Of a DNA stretch of 52,364 nucleotides, positions 33,362 through 40,563 are shown piece after piece. The number at the start of each line of letters is the position of its first letter. Positions within the stretch are counted from its first letter, which is position 1. Source of the stretch: DAITPV01 sp050692555 (GTDB lineage: Bacteria; Actinomycetota; UBA4738; CALAEC01); NCBI GenBank assembly GCA_050692555.1, contig JBOGVS010000025.1, positions 1 through 52,364 of the forward strand, in the 5' to 3' direction. Below the pieces are notes generated by a model, which worked only from the letters and a program-made list of their open reading frames with translations, was not told the DNA's origin and ran no database searches. The translations under genes and the position numbers were made by a program.

Positions 33362-33760
33362 GTGGACCTCCTCCGCCGTGTTCTGTACCTCAATGCCCTG
33401 GAGTCGTTCCTGGGAGGGCTGGGGCTGGTTCTGGTCCCCCGGTTCCTGCTGGTCACCGTGCTCGGACAACCCGAGTACCCGGACTATGCGCTGGTCCGGG
33501 TCCTGGGGGTGGCCGACGTGGCCCTGGCCCTGCTCCTGGTTCTGGTGGCCCAGCGGATCCAGGAGATGTGGTGGTGGTCCTGGGCCTTCGTGGTCCTCAC
33601 CGGCGGTACCGCCGCCGTGGTCACCCTGCACGCGGCCTTCGGCCTTCCCCCTGGAGCGAGCCCGTGGATGTGGGTGGGCCTGGCCGCGTTCTCCTGGGGG
33701 ATCGCCTTCGGGCTGCTGTGGGGGCTGAGTCGGTCCGCAACGGAAGCCCCGCCGCCGTAA
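33362..33760 (+). CDS. Small membrane protein, 132 aa
   Basis: Function unknown. Four hydrophobic segments at about residues 13-33, 45-63, 70-88 and 98-120 with short loops; few charged residues. The start is GTG 33362, 140 bases from the divergent phosphodiesterase gene, with no strong ribosome binding site. The region 33761-33943 downstream contains no gene that I can support. Confidence 0.6.
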   Translation: MDLLRRVLYLNALESFLGGLGLVLVPRFLLVTVLGQPEYPDYALVRVLGVADVALALLLVLVAQRIQEMWWWSWAFVVLTGGTAAVVTLHAAFGLPPGASPWMWVGLAAFSWGIAFGLLWGLSRSATEAPPP

Positions 33761-33943
33761 CCCCGGTCGAGCCCTGCCATGGACCGAATGGTGGCGGGAG
33801 GCATGCCCATTTGCCTAGCCGGCCGCCACTGTGGGAGCCTTCCGTGCGGGCGGATCTTGCTTTCGTCGGGAGAGGGGGTGATTGATCTCGTTCGACGTCC
33901 TGCACCCACGCAGGTTCGATCCATTGCTCACAGGAGGGGAACG

Positions 33944-34552
33944 ATGAGAGGGAAGACATGGGCCCGTGGCGCGCTGGTGCTCGCCGCGCTGACCGTGCTG
34001 GCCGCGGCGCTGCTGGCGTCCCCGGTCGGCGCCAAGAAGAAGGGCGTCACCAAGAAGAAGGTCAAGAAGATCGCCACCAAAATCGTGAACCAGGTCGCAT
34101 ACACCAAGGGTGGCGCCGACACCCGGTTCCTCAACGTGGATGAGGTCATCACCGAGACGGCGAGCTCGGGAGCCCTCCTCAGCACGAGCTCCACCACGCC
34201 CGTCGACCTGCCCGGCGCTCAGGTGGCCCTGTCGACGCCGGGTCCGTCCATCATCACCGCGGACTTCTCCGGCTCCTCGAGCTGCGGGGGAGGCGCCGGA
34301 GCCAACGCGTGCCTCGTCCGCGTCCTGGTCGACGGAGCCGTCGCCCAGCCGAGCGAGAACGCGACCGGGTTCTACATCTGGGACAGCAACGACACGGCCA
34401 GTGGCAACGACGTGAACGAGTCTCACAGCGCCACCTTCATCGCTTCCGTGGGTGCGGGGAACCACACGGTGCAGGTGCAGTGGTACGCGAACACGGGGAC
34501 GAGCTTCGGGCTCCGGGGCTGGAGCCTGGTCGCTCAGAGCAGCCCGGCGTAA
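33944..34552 (+). CDS. Secreted KKGVTKKK-family protein, type C
   Basis: 202 aa. AGGAGGGG precedes ATG 33944. A signal peptide (basic start, hydrophobic residues 8-25, cleavage likely after SPVGA) is followed by KKKGVTKKKVKKIATKI, the motif shared with three other genes up to 39546. The mature domain is rich in Ser, Thr, Gly and Asn and predicted beta strands (VRVLVDGAVAQP, GNHTVQVQWYA), perhaps a jelly roll; two cysteines (in SSCGG and NACLV) could form a disulfide. No sorting signal is at the C-terminus (LVAQSSPA). Function unknown. Confidence 0.75.
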   Translation: MRGKTWARGALVLAALTVLAAALLASPVGAKKKGVTKKKVKKIATKIVNQVAYTKGGADTRFLNVDEVITETASSGALLSTSSTTPVDLPGAQVALSTPGPSIITADFSGSSSCGGGAGANACLVRVLVDGAVAQPSENATGFYIWDSNDTASGNDVNESHSATFIASVGAGNHTVQVQWYANTGTSFGLRGWSLVAQSSPA

Positions 34553-34582
34553 CGCACTCAAGAAACACGTAACTGAGTGAAA

Positions 34583-34609
34583 GAGGGGGCCCCTATCCGG
34601 GGCCCCCTC
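34583..34609. terminator. Strong bidirectional hairpin between convergent genes
   Basis: GAGGGGGCCCC and GGGGCCCCCTC form an 11-bp perfect stem around TATCC, between the type C secreted gene and groEL, which converge here. No T-run follows, as is common in GC-rich actinobacteria. Confidence 0.8.
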
Positions 34610-34625
34610 CTCGTCGGTCCCGTCG

Positions 34626-36245
34626 CTAGTGAGGGTGGCCGCCGGCGGCTGCGGCGGCTGTCTCGTCTTCCTCCTCGGGCTTCTCCACCACGGCACTCTC
34701 GGTGGTCAGCACCAGCCCGGCGATCGAGGCGGCGTTCTGCAGGGCCGACCGGGTGACCTTGGCGGGGTCGATGATCCCGGTCTTGAGCAGGTCGGTCCAC
34801 TCCCCCTTGGCCACATCGAACCCCGTGGCCCCCTTCTCTCCCCGCATCCGCTCCACGATCACCGCGCCCTCGTAGCCGGCGTTGTGAGCGATCAACCGGG
34901 CCGGCTCCGCCAGGGCTTGGCGGACGATCAGGGTGCCGGTGGCCTCGTCCCTATCGAGCTTCAGCGAGCCGACGGCGTCCTCGGCTCGAACCAGAGTCAC
35001 GCCCCCGCCGGGAACGATGCCCTCCTCCACGGCGGCCCGGGTGGCCGAAACGGCGTCCTCGATCCGGTGCTTCTTCTCCTTGAGCTCGACCTCGGTGGCC
35101 GCGCCCACCCGGATCAGGGCCACGCCGCCGGACAGCTTGGCCAGGCGCTCCTGGAGCTTCTCCCGGTCCCAGTCGGAGTCCGTGTTCTCGATCTCGGTCT
35201 TGATCTGGTTGATCCGGCCCTTGATCTCGGCCTCGTCGCCGGCGCCCTCCACGATCGTGGTGTCGTCCTTGGTGATCACCACGCGCCGGGCCTTGCCCAG
35301 CATGTCCAGGGTGACGTTCTCCAGCTTGGCTCCCATCTCCTCGGAGACGACCTGCGCACCGGTGAGGACGGCCATGTCCTCGAGCATCGCCTTCCGGCGG
35401 TCGCCGAACCCTGGCGCCTTGACGGCCGCAGCGGAGAACGTGCCCCTGATCTTGTTGACCACCAGCGTGGCCAGAGCCTCGCCCTCAACGTCCTCGGCGA
35501 TGATCACCAGGGGGCGGCCCGACTGGGCCACCTTCTCCAGTACCGGCAGCAGGTCCTGGACGCTGGAGATCTTTCCCTGGTACAGCAGGATGTGGGGCTC
35601 CTCGAGGACCGCCTCCATCCGCTCCTGGTCGGTGACGAAGTACGGGGAGATGTAGCCCTTGTCGAACTGCATCCCCTCGACGAACTCCAGCTCGATCCCG
35701 AAGGTCTGGCCTTCCTCGACGGTCACCACGCCGTCCTTGCCCACCTTGTCCAGGGCCTCGGCGATGACCTCGCCGATCTCCCGGTCCGCGGCGGAGATGG
35801 CGGCCACGTTGGCGATCTCCTCCTTGCCCTCCACGTCACGGGACTGCTTCTCGATGGACTCCACGACCGCATCGACGGCCTGTTCGATGCCTCGCTTGAG
35901 GGCCATGGGGTTCGCACCGGCGGCCACGTTCTTCATCCCGTGCCGGACCATGGCCCGGGCCAGGACGGTGGCCGTGGTGGTGCCGTCGCCGGCCACGTCG
36001 TTGGTCTTGGTGGCCACCTCCTTGGTGAGCTGGGCGCCCAGGTTCTCCCAGGGGTCTTCCAGCTCCACTTCCTTTGCGATGGTCACCCCGTCGTTGGTGA
36101 TGGTTGGGGCGCCCCACTTCTTGTCGAGCACCACGTTCCGGCCCCGGGGGCCCAGGGTGATGGCCACGGCGTCGGCGAGCTTGTCGACACCGGCCTCCAG
36201 GGCCCGCCGGGCGTCCTCATCGAACTTCAGCTGCTTCGCTGGCAT
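34626..36245 (-). CDS. groEL: 60-kDa chaperonin GroEL
   Basis: Folds proteins in a double-ring complex with GroES. 539 aa. TLGPRGRNVVLDKKWGAP, the ATP-binding NDVAGDGTTTATVLA, PGFGDRRKAMLED and VEEGIVPGGGVTLVRAE are intact. The C-terminal tail is alanine-rich and ends in GGHPH rather than the Gly-Met repeats of E. coli; actinobacterial GroELs paired with groES often have modified tails. It follows groES by 56 bases and shares its heat-shock control. Confidence 0.97.
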   Translation of the reverse strand: MPAKQLKFDEDARRALEAGVDKLADAVAITLGPRGRNVVLDKKWGAPTITNDGVTIAKEVELEDPWENLGAQLTKEVATKTNDVAGDGTTTATVLARAMVRHGMKNVAAGANPMALKRGIEQAVDAVVESIEKQSRDVEGKEEIANVAAISAADREIGEVIAEALDKVGKDGVVTVEEGQTFGIELEFVEGMQFDKGYISPYFVTDQERMEAVLEEPHILLYQGKISSVQDLLPVLEKVAQSGRPLVIIAEDVEGEALATLVVNKIRGTFSAAAVKAPGFGDRRKAMLEDMAVLTGAQVVSEEMGAKLENVTLDMLGKARRVVITKDDTTIVEGAGDEAEIKGRINQIKTEIENTDSDWDREKLQERLAKLSGGVALIRVGAATEVELKEKKHRIEDAVSATRAAVEEGIVPGGGVTLVRAEDAVGSLKLDRDEATGTLIVRQALAEPARLIAHNAGYEGAVIVERMRGEKGATGFDVAKGEWTDLLKTGIIDPAKVTRSALQNAASIAGLVLTTESAVVEKPEEEDETAAAAAGGHPH

Positions 36246-36301
36246 GTCGGTTCCTCCTCGGGGACCGCTTCCGCGGTCCGTCCTGTGGGGCCGCCGGGGC
36301 C

Positions 36302-36604
36302 CTACTTCTTGACGATGGCGAGGACGTCCCTGGCCGACAGCACCAGGTATTCCTCGCCCCCCACCTTGACCTCGGTTCCGCCGTACTTGGAGTACAGGAT
36401 CCGGTCCCCCACCTTCACGTCCATGGGGACCCTGGTCCCGTCCTCGAACCGGCCGGGGCCCACGGCCACCACGTCGCCCTCCTGGGGCTTCTCCTTCGCG
36501 GTGTCCGGGATCACGATGCCGGAGACCGTGGTCTCCTCTTCCTCGCCGGGCTTGACCACCACGCGGTCCTCCAGAGGTTCCAGGTTGAACTTGCCCTTGG
36601 CCAT
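36302..36604 (-). CDS. groES: 10-kDa co-chaperonin GroES
   Basis: 100-aa cap of the GroEL cavity. LEPLEDRVVVKPGEEEETT, the mobile loop VSGIVIPDTAKEKPQEG, VGDRILYSKYGGTEV and the final DVLAIVKK are typical. AGGAGG lies 7 bases before ATG 36604 and a CIRCE element 13 bases upstream. Confidence 0.97.
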   Translation of the reverse strand: MAKGKFNLEPLEDRVVVKPGEEEETTVSGIVIPDTAKEKPQEGDVVAVGPGRFEDGTRVPMDVKVGDRILYSKYGGTEVKVGGEEYLVLSARDVLAIVKK

Positions 36605-36617
36605 CAGTTCCTCCTCG

Positions 36618-36644
36618 TTAGCACTCTTCTCTACCGAGTGCTAA
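36618..36644 (-). promoter_or_regulatory. CIRCE operator (HrcA binding site) of groES-groEL
   Basis: TTAGCACTC, nine bases, GAGTGCTAA: a perfect match to the CIRCE consensus. On the minus strand TAGACT (36649-36644) directly upstream is a likely -10 box, with TTGCCC (36673-36668) at an 18-base spacing as -35. HrcA bound here would block the start of transcription; heat releases it. hrcA itself is not in the window. Confidence 0.95.
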
Positions 36645-36734
36645 GTCTACCCGAGGGGCGCTTCGGCGGGCAAGTTCGGCCCCGGGGGGAACCCCCAAGG
36701 GCCCAGATTGGACGGGATCTGGGGATCCGTTGAG

Positions 36735-36764
36735 TTGACCGCGAGGCTGACGACCTTCTAGTCT
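36735..36764 (+). promoter_or_regulatory. Promoter of the first type A secreted gene
   Basis: TTGACC (36735-36740), an 18-base spacer and TAGTCT (36759-36764). Exactly the same boxes and spacing occur before the other type A gene at 38769-38798 although the spacers differ, which supports both. Confidence 0.65.
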
Positions 36765-36798
36765 CAGCGTCCATAGAGGGAGGGAGAGGAGGAACGGC

Positions 36799-37517
36799 AT
36801 GGGCAGTCGGAGCACGTGGATGAGAGGGAGCGTCACGCTCGCCGTCGTCGCCCTGGTGGCCGGAGCGCTGATCGCCTCTCCGGTCGGTGCCGCCAAGAAG
36901 GGGTCACCAAGAAGAAGGTCAAGAAGATCTCGAAAAAGCAGGTCACGAAGGTCGGGGATCCGCGGTTCGTCAACGTCGGGGAGAAAGCAGCCGACTCAGA
37001 GCTGCTCGACGGCCTTGACTCCGGGGACATCTCCAAGGTCGATGGCAAGCGGCGCGACTGGGTCCTGGCCAACGAGATTTTTGGCATCGGCACCACGCCG
37101 GTCAAGGTTCTCCAGATCGATCCCTCGGCGGCTGCCACCGGCCAGTTCCTGATCAACTACCACGCGTGGTGGTTCCACGAGTCCGGCACGACATCGGAGC
37201 CAATCGTGTGGGTAGAGCTCGACCAGGCCACGGACTGCGACGGCTCGGGAGTTTCCCAACAGCCGCCTGGGAGGATTCCCGGCTCCGTTCTGTCCACTGA
37301 GATCGACACCACCTACTTCTACGACACCCTCGGCGGGGCGGTTACCGTTCCCGTGAACGCGGGCGCCCACAAGGTGGTCCTCTGTGCCGAAACGCGAGTC
37401 GGGACGGGCGGCATCGCGGACGCTTCCCTGAGCGCGTTGTTCGCCAAGGGCGGAGCCACCACGGTGATCACCGCTCCCGGCCAGACACGCCGGGACGGCG
37501 GTATCGCAGGGGAGTAG
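36799..37517 (+). pseudogene. Secreted KKGVTKKK-family protein, type A, frameshifted
   Basis: GAGGAGG precedes ATG 36799. The signal peptide and GAAKKG read in one frame, then one G is missing from a G-run at about 36899-36902 (four Gs, five in the 38827 copy), and VTKKKVKKISKKQ to the stop at 37517 reads in the next frame. With the G restored it would be about 239 aa and very similar to the 38827 product along its whole length (EKAADSELLDGLDS, IFGIGTTPVKVLQIDPSA, VPVNAGAHKVVLC). Either a recent pseudogene or one sequencing error. Confidence 0.75.
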
Positions 37518-37532
37518 AACCGGCACCACATC

Positions 37533-37564
37533 GTGAGGGGCGGGGCCCACGTCCCGCCCCTCAC
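37533..37564. terminator. Hairpin after the first type A gene
   Basis: GTGAGGGGCGGG pairs with CCCGCCCCTCAC over 12 bp around an 8-base loop. The same hairpin follows the second type A gene (39561-39592), so it was duplicated with the gene. Confidence 0.75.
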
Positions 37565-37572
37565 GCTTGCTC

Positions 37573-37660
37573 TCACACGCCCTTCATGTAGGCCACGGTC
37601 TCGCCGAGGCCGTCCTCGAGGCGGGTCCAGGCTTCCACCCGAGCTCGGCGGCAAGCCAGC
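37573..37660 (-). pseudogene. Degenerate copy of the 3' end of galE (fragment 1)
   Basis: Read leftward, the sequence codes WTRLEDGLGETVAYMKGV and a TGA, nearly the C-terminus of the intact epimerase ending at 39601. Before it, ELGWKP is in another frame, one base having been lost at the junction. It directly follows the type A gene and its hairpin, just as intact galE follows the second type A gene. A leftover of a duplicated gene pair. Confidence 0.8.
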
Positions 37661-37715
37661 CCCCCGCCAGGACCCGTTGACCCCACTCGCCCACCTCTGG
37701 TAGACAGGCTTCCTG

Positions 37716-37888
37716 ATGTTGAACTACACGGTCGTCACCCCGGTGACCGCTGCGCCCACACCGTCACCAACGAGATGACCGACCATCCGCCCGGGACCGA
37801 ATGGTTCGATGCGAACCTGACGGTGATGTACTCCCCATCCGGTGGCGTGTCGCTGGCGAGGCAGCCTCGCACCACAGCGGACCTGTAG
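37716..37888 (+). pseudogene. C-terminal relic of a type B secreted protein
   Basis: MLNYTVVTPVTA, then after a one-base shift HTVTNEMTDHPPG...DANLTVMYSPSG to a TAG at 37886-37888. This lines up with LGYTITRAVTAGGHTVT and GNELTVQFVPSG in the intact type B protein at 37969-38601. About 57 residues survive; the 5' part of the gene is gone, replaced by the galE fragment region. The rest of the gap from 37661 to 37715 holds nothing I recognise. Confidence 0.65.
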
Positions 37889-37909
37889 ACGCACACATGT
37901 ACGGATGCA

Positions 37910-37931
37910 GCCCGGCCCTGACGGGCCGGGC
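37910..37931 (+). terminator. Hairpin after the type B relic
   Basis: GCCCGGCCC and GGGCCGGGC form a 9-bp perfect stem around TGAC, 21 bases after the relic stop codon and 38 bases before the next gene of the family. Confidence 0.65.
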
Positions 37932-37968
37932 CTCACGCCTCCCGGCATGATCGTGAGGAGGACTGTCG

Positions 37969-38601
37969 ATGAGTCGAACGAGCTGGATCCGAGGTGGCCT
38001 GACGCTCGCCGTGGTGGCCGCGGTCGCGGGTGCTCTGGCGGCGGCTCCGGTCGGAGCAGCCAGGAAAGGCGTCACCAAGGCCAAGGCCAGGAAGATCGCC
38101 AGGAACGTGTTCAACAAGAACATCGGGGGTGCCCCCTTCCTGCCGGCGGGGAGCGTCCTGGTTCAGGCTCAGGACGACCCGACGGCGGGGTACGTTGAAG
38201 ACGCCACCGCGGCCACGACCCTCAACACAGTGAGCATCACGGCCCCGACCGCGGGTTTCTTCATCATCAGCGGGCAGGTCGACATCGACAACGACGATGG
38301 CGAAGCCAACTTCGCCACGCTCGACGTCACGATCGACGGCGCCGACGCCACCCCGAACGGAAGGGCCGCCGCCAGTGAGCTCGACGAAGATGCCAATGTC
38401 ATGGACGAGGTGACCCTCGGGTACACGATCACCCGCGCCGTAACGGCCGGGGGCCACACGGTGACGCAGGTTGCACAGTGCTGCACGAACTTCGACTACG
38501 ACGGCAACGAGCTGACGGTCCAGTTCGTGCCGAGCGGAGCCGTGGCCAGAACGGGACCTGCCGGCGGCTCAGCAAGCTCCGACGCGGACGGCGACGCATA
38601 G
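37969..38601 (+). CDS. Secreted KKGVTKKK-family protein, type B
   Basis: 210 aa. GTGAGGAGG lies 8 bases before ATG 37969. Signal peptide WIRGGLTLAVVAAVAGAL with likely cleavage after APVGA, then RKGVTKAKARKIARNVF, a variant of the family motif. The mature domain is acidic and Thr/Ala-rich with predicted beta strands (GFFIISGQVDIDND, ATLDVTIDGADATP, VTAGGHTVTQVAQ) and a vicinal Cys pair in AQCCTNFDYDG. The tail is Gly/Ser/Asp-rich without a sorting signal. Function unknown; probably extracellular. Confidence 0.75.
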   Translation: MSRTSWIRGGLTLAVVAAVAGALAAAPVGAARKGVTKAKARKIARNVFNKNIGGAPFLPAGSVLVQAQDDPTAGYVEDATAATTLNTVSITAPTAGFFIISGQVDIDNDDGEANFATLDVTIDGADATPNGRAAASELDEDANVMDEVTLGYTITRAVTAGGHTVTQVAQCCTNFDYDGNELTVQFVPSGAVARTGPAGGSASSDADGDA

Positions 38602-38659
38602 GGACACGCCCTCAGAGCCGGAGTCCGAAGGAGGTCCGTCCCGGGCCCCTGCTCTTCGG

Positions 38660-38717
38660 CTACACGCCCTTCATGTAGGCCACGGTCTCGCCCAGGCGTT
38701 CCTCCAGGTGGTCCACG
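38660..38717 (-). pseudogene. Degenerate copy of the 3' end of galE (fragment 2)
   Basis: Read leftward, it codes VDHLEERLGETVAYMKGV and a TAG, again the C-terminus of the galE product but more diverged (EERLGE instead of EDGLGE). It follows the type B gene. Similarity is lost beyond 38717. The remaining bases of the 38602-38826 gap contain only the promoter of the next gene. Confidence 0.75.
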
Positions 38718-38768
38718 CTCTCATCGGGGTCGACCCAGGAACACCCCGATTCAGTCGAAGCTCGAACC

Positions 38769-38798
38769 TTGACCGTCCCGCTGGTGACTATCTAGTCT
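38769..38798 (+). promoter_or_regulatory. Promoter of the second type A secreted gene
   Basis: TTGACC (38769-38774), an 18-base spacer and TAGTCT (38793-38798), matching the boxes before the first type A gene. The ATG is 28 bases downstream of the -10 box. Confidence 0.65.
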
Positions 38799-38826
38799 CG
38801 GGTAGTCCACGAGGAAAGGAGAAGGA

Positions 38827-39546
38827 ATGACGAATCGCAAGACATGGATCAGAGGGGGAATCACGCTCGCCGTGGTCGCCTTGCTGGCCGGAGCGCTGAT
38901 CACGTCCCCGGTCGGCGCCGCCAAGAAGGGGGTCACAAAGAAAAAGGCCAAGAAGATCTCGAAAAACCAGGTCAGGAAGGTCGGGGATCCCCGGTTCATC
39001 AACGTCGCGGAGAAAGCAGCCGACTCAGAGCTGCTCGACGGACTGGACTCCGCGGACATCTCCAAGGTCGATGGCAAGCGGCGCGACTGGTATACGGCCG
39101 GCCAGATCTTTGGCATAGGCACCACGCCGGTCAAGGTTCTCCAGATCGACCCTTCGGCTGCCGGGACGGGCCAGTTCCTGATCAACTACCACGCGTGGTG
39201 GTTCTCCCAATCCGGCACGACATCGGAGCCACTCGTTTGGGTAGAGCTCGATCAGGCCACGGACTGCGACGGCTCGGGACCTGTGACAGCGCCGCCTGGG
39301 AGGATTCCCGGCTCCGTTCTGGGCACTGAGATCGACTCCACCTACGTCCGCGACACCCTCGGCGGGGCGGTTACCGTTCCCGTGAACGCGGGCGCCCACA
39401 AGGTGGTCCTGTGTGCCAGGACACGTGAGGGCACCGGCGGCATCTCGGACGCCTCCGTGAGCGCGTTGTTCGCGAGGGGCGGTGCCACCATGGTGATCAC
39501 CGCTCCCGGCCTGACACGCCGGGACGGCGGTATCGCGGGGGAGTAG
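38827..39546 (+). CDS. Secreted KKGVTKKK-family protein, type A
   Basis: 239 aa, intact. AAAGGAGAAGG precedes ATG 38827. Signal peptide WIRGGITLAVVALLAGALI with cleavage likely after SPVGA, then AKKGVTKKKAKKISKNQV. The mature part has GDPRFINVAEKAADSELL near its start, a tryptophan-rich strand (YHAWWFSQSG), a Cys in QATDCDGSG and a second in HKVVLCARTR that could pair, and ends in RRDGGIAGE. The NAGAHKVVLCA segment resembles AGGHTVT of type B and GNHTVQV of type C, suggesting one beta-sandwich fold. Function unknown. Confidence 0.8.
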   Translation: MTNRKTWIRGGITLAVVALLAGALITSPVGAAKKGVTKKKAKKISKNQVRKVGDPRFINVAEKAADSELLDGLDSADISKVDGKRRDWYTAGQIFGIGTTPVKVLQIDPSAAGTGQFLINYHAWWFSQSGTTSEPLVWVELDQATDCDGSGPVTAPPGRIPGSVLGTEIDSTYVRDTLGGAVTVPVNAGAHKVVLCARTREGTGGISDASVSALFARGGATMVITAPGLTRRDGGIAGE

Positions 39547-39560
39547 ATCGCCAGCACATC

Positions 39561-39592
39561 GTGAGGGGCGGGGCCCACGTCCCGCCCCTCAC
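39561..39592. terminator. Hairpin between the second type A gene and galE
   Basis: Same 12-bp stem (GTGAGGGGCGGG/CCCGCCCCTCAC) as at 37533-37564, between the two converging stop codons, so it can serve both strands. Confidence 0.8.
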
Positions 39593-39600
39593 GCCTCGTC

Positions 39601-40563
39601 TCAGACGCCCTTCATGTAGGCCACGGTCTCCCCCAGGCCGTCCTCCAGGTGGGTCCACGGCTTCCACCCGAGCTCGTCGGCGGCCAGGGCGCAGTCCAGG
39701 GCGCTGCGTCGGAGGTCGCCGGCGGGCAGGGGCCCGTACTCCGGCTCATCGCGAAAGCCCACGATCTCCGAGAGCATCCTAAACAGGTGGTTCACGCTGG
39801 TCTCCAGCCCCGTTCCCACGTTGATCAGCCGGCCGGAGCCCCGGTCGATGGCCTTGGAGAATGCGTCCACCGCGTCGGCCACGAACACGAAATCCCGGGT
39901 CTGGTTCCCGTCCCCGTTGATCGTGCACCGCTGGCCGGCCATCATCCTGCCGCTGAAGATGGCGATCACTCCCGCCTCGCCCTGGGGGTCCTGCCGGGGG
40001 CCGTACACGTTGGCCAGGGCCAGCTGGGTGTGATCGAGGGCTCGGAACCGCTGGTAGAGGCGCAGGTACTCCCCTCCGGCCTTCTTGGACACGCCGTACG
40101 GGGACGTCGCCTGCCCCGCGCCGGCGGCGGTCTCCTTCACCGGGATCCGCCGGGGCTCGCCGTACAGGGTCCCGCCTGAGGCAGCGTAGACCACCTTCCG
40201 GGTTCCCCCTCGGGCCGCGCACTGGAGGACGTTCAGGGTCCCCAGCACGTTGACGTCGGCGTCGAACATGGGGTCCTGGGAGGACATCGACACGCTGGCC
40301 TGAGCCGCAAGATGCATCACCACCTCGGGACGGTGCCGCTCGAACAGCGCCGGCATCCCCTCCGACCGAATGTCCAGGTTCTCGAAGGTGAACTGCTTCC
40401 CGTACGAGCGCGACTCACCCAGATTGGCGATCCGCCCCGTGGAGAGGTCGTCGACGCCCACCACCCGCCGGCCCTCCGCCAGCAGGCGGTCGCACAGGTG
40501 GGACCCGATGAATCCGGCCGCGCCGGTCACCAGGACCGTACCGGCCTTGTCGCCCCCGTTCAT
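39601..40563 (-). CDS. galE: UDP-glucose 4-epimerase-like NAD-dependent epimerase
   Basis: 320-aa extended short-chain dehydrogenase. The NAD-binding TGAAGFIGSHLCD is near residue 13, the catalytic Ser in AASGGTLYGEP, and Tyr and Lys in SPYGVSKKAGGEY. ANVYGPRQDPQGEAGV and GDGNQTRDFVFV resemble actinobacterial GalE1. It would supply UDP-galactose or a related sugar for envelope glycans. ATG 40563 overlaps the tsaD stop (ATGA), making it the last gene of the long run from glmM. Two fragments of its 3' end lie further left. Confidence 0.82.
   Translation of the reverse strand: MNGGDKAGTVLVTGAAGFIGSHLCDRLLAEGRRVVGVDDLSTGRIANLGESRSYGKQFTFENLDIRSEGMPALFERHRPEVVMHLAAQASVSMSSQDPMFDADVNVLGTLNVLQCAARGGTRKVVYAASGGTLYGEPRRIPVKETAAGAGQATSPYGVSKKAGGEYLRLYQRFRALDHTQLALANVYGPRQDPQGEAGVIAIFSGRMMAGQRCTINGDGNQTRDFVFVADAVDAFSKAIDRGSGRLINVGTGLETSVNHLFRMLSEIVGFRDEPEYGPLPAGDLRRSALDCALAADELGWKPWTHLEDGLGETVAYMKGV

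Noticed and set aside
33913..33922. tRNA T-arm-like GGTTCGATCC
   Set aside because: The flanking bases do not form a 5-bp T stem and no anticodon or acceptor arm can be found upstream.
36602..36700. Riboswitch or RNA thermometer before groES
   Set aside because: The perfect CIRCE element explains the inverted repeat as a DNA operator; no further structure is needed.
34500..39546. Sortase sorting signals on the secreted proteins
   Set aside because: All C-termini (SSPA, GDA, GIAGE) lack an LPxTG-like motif, hydrophobic span and basic tail.
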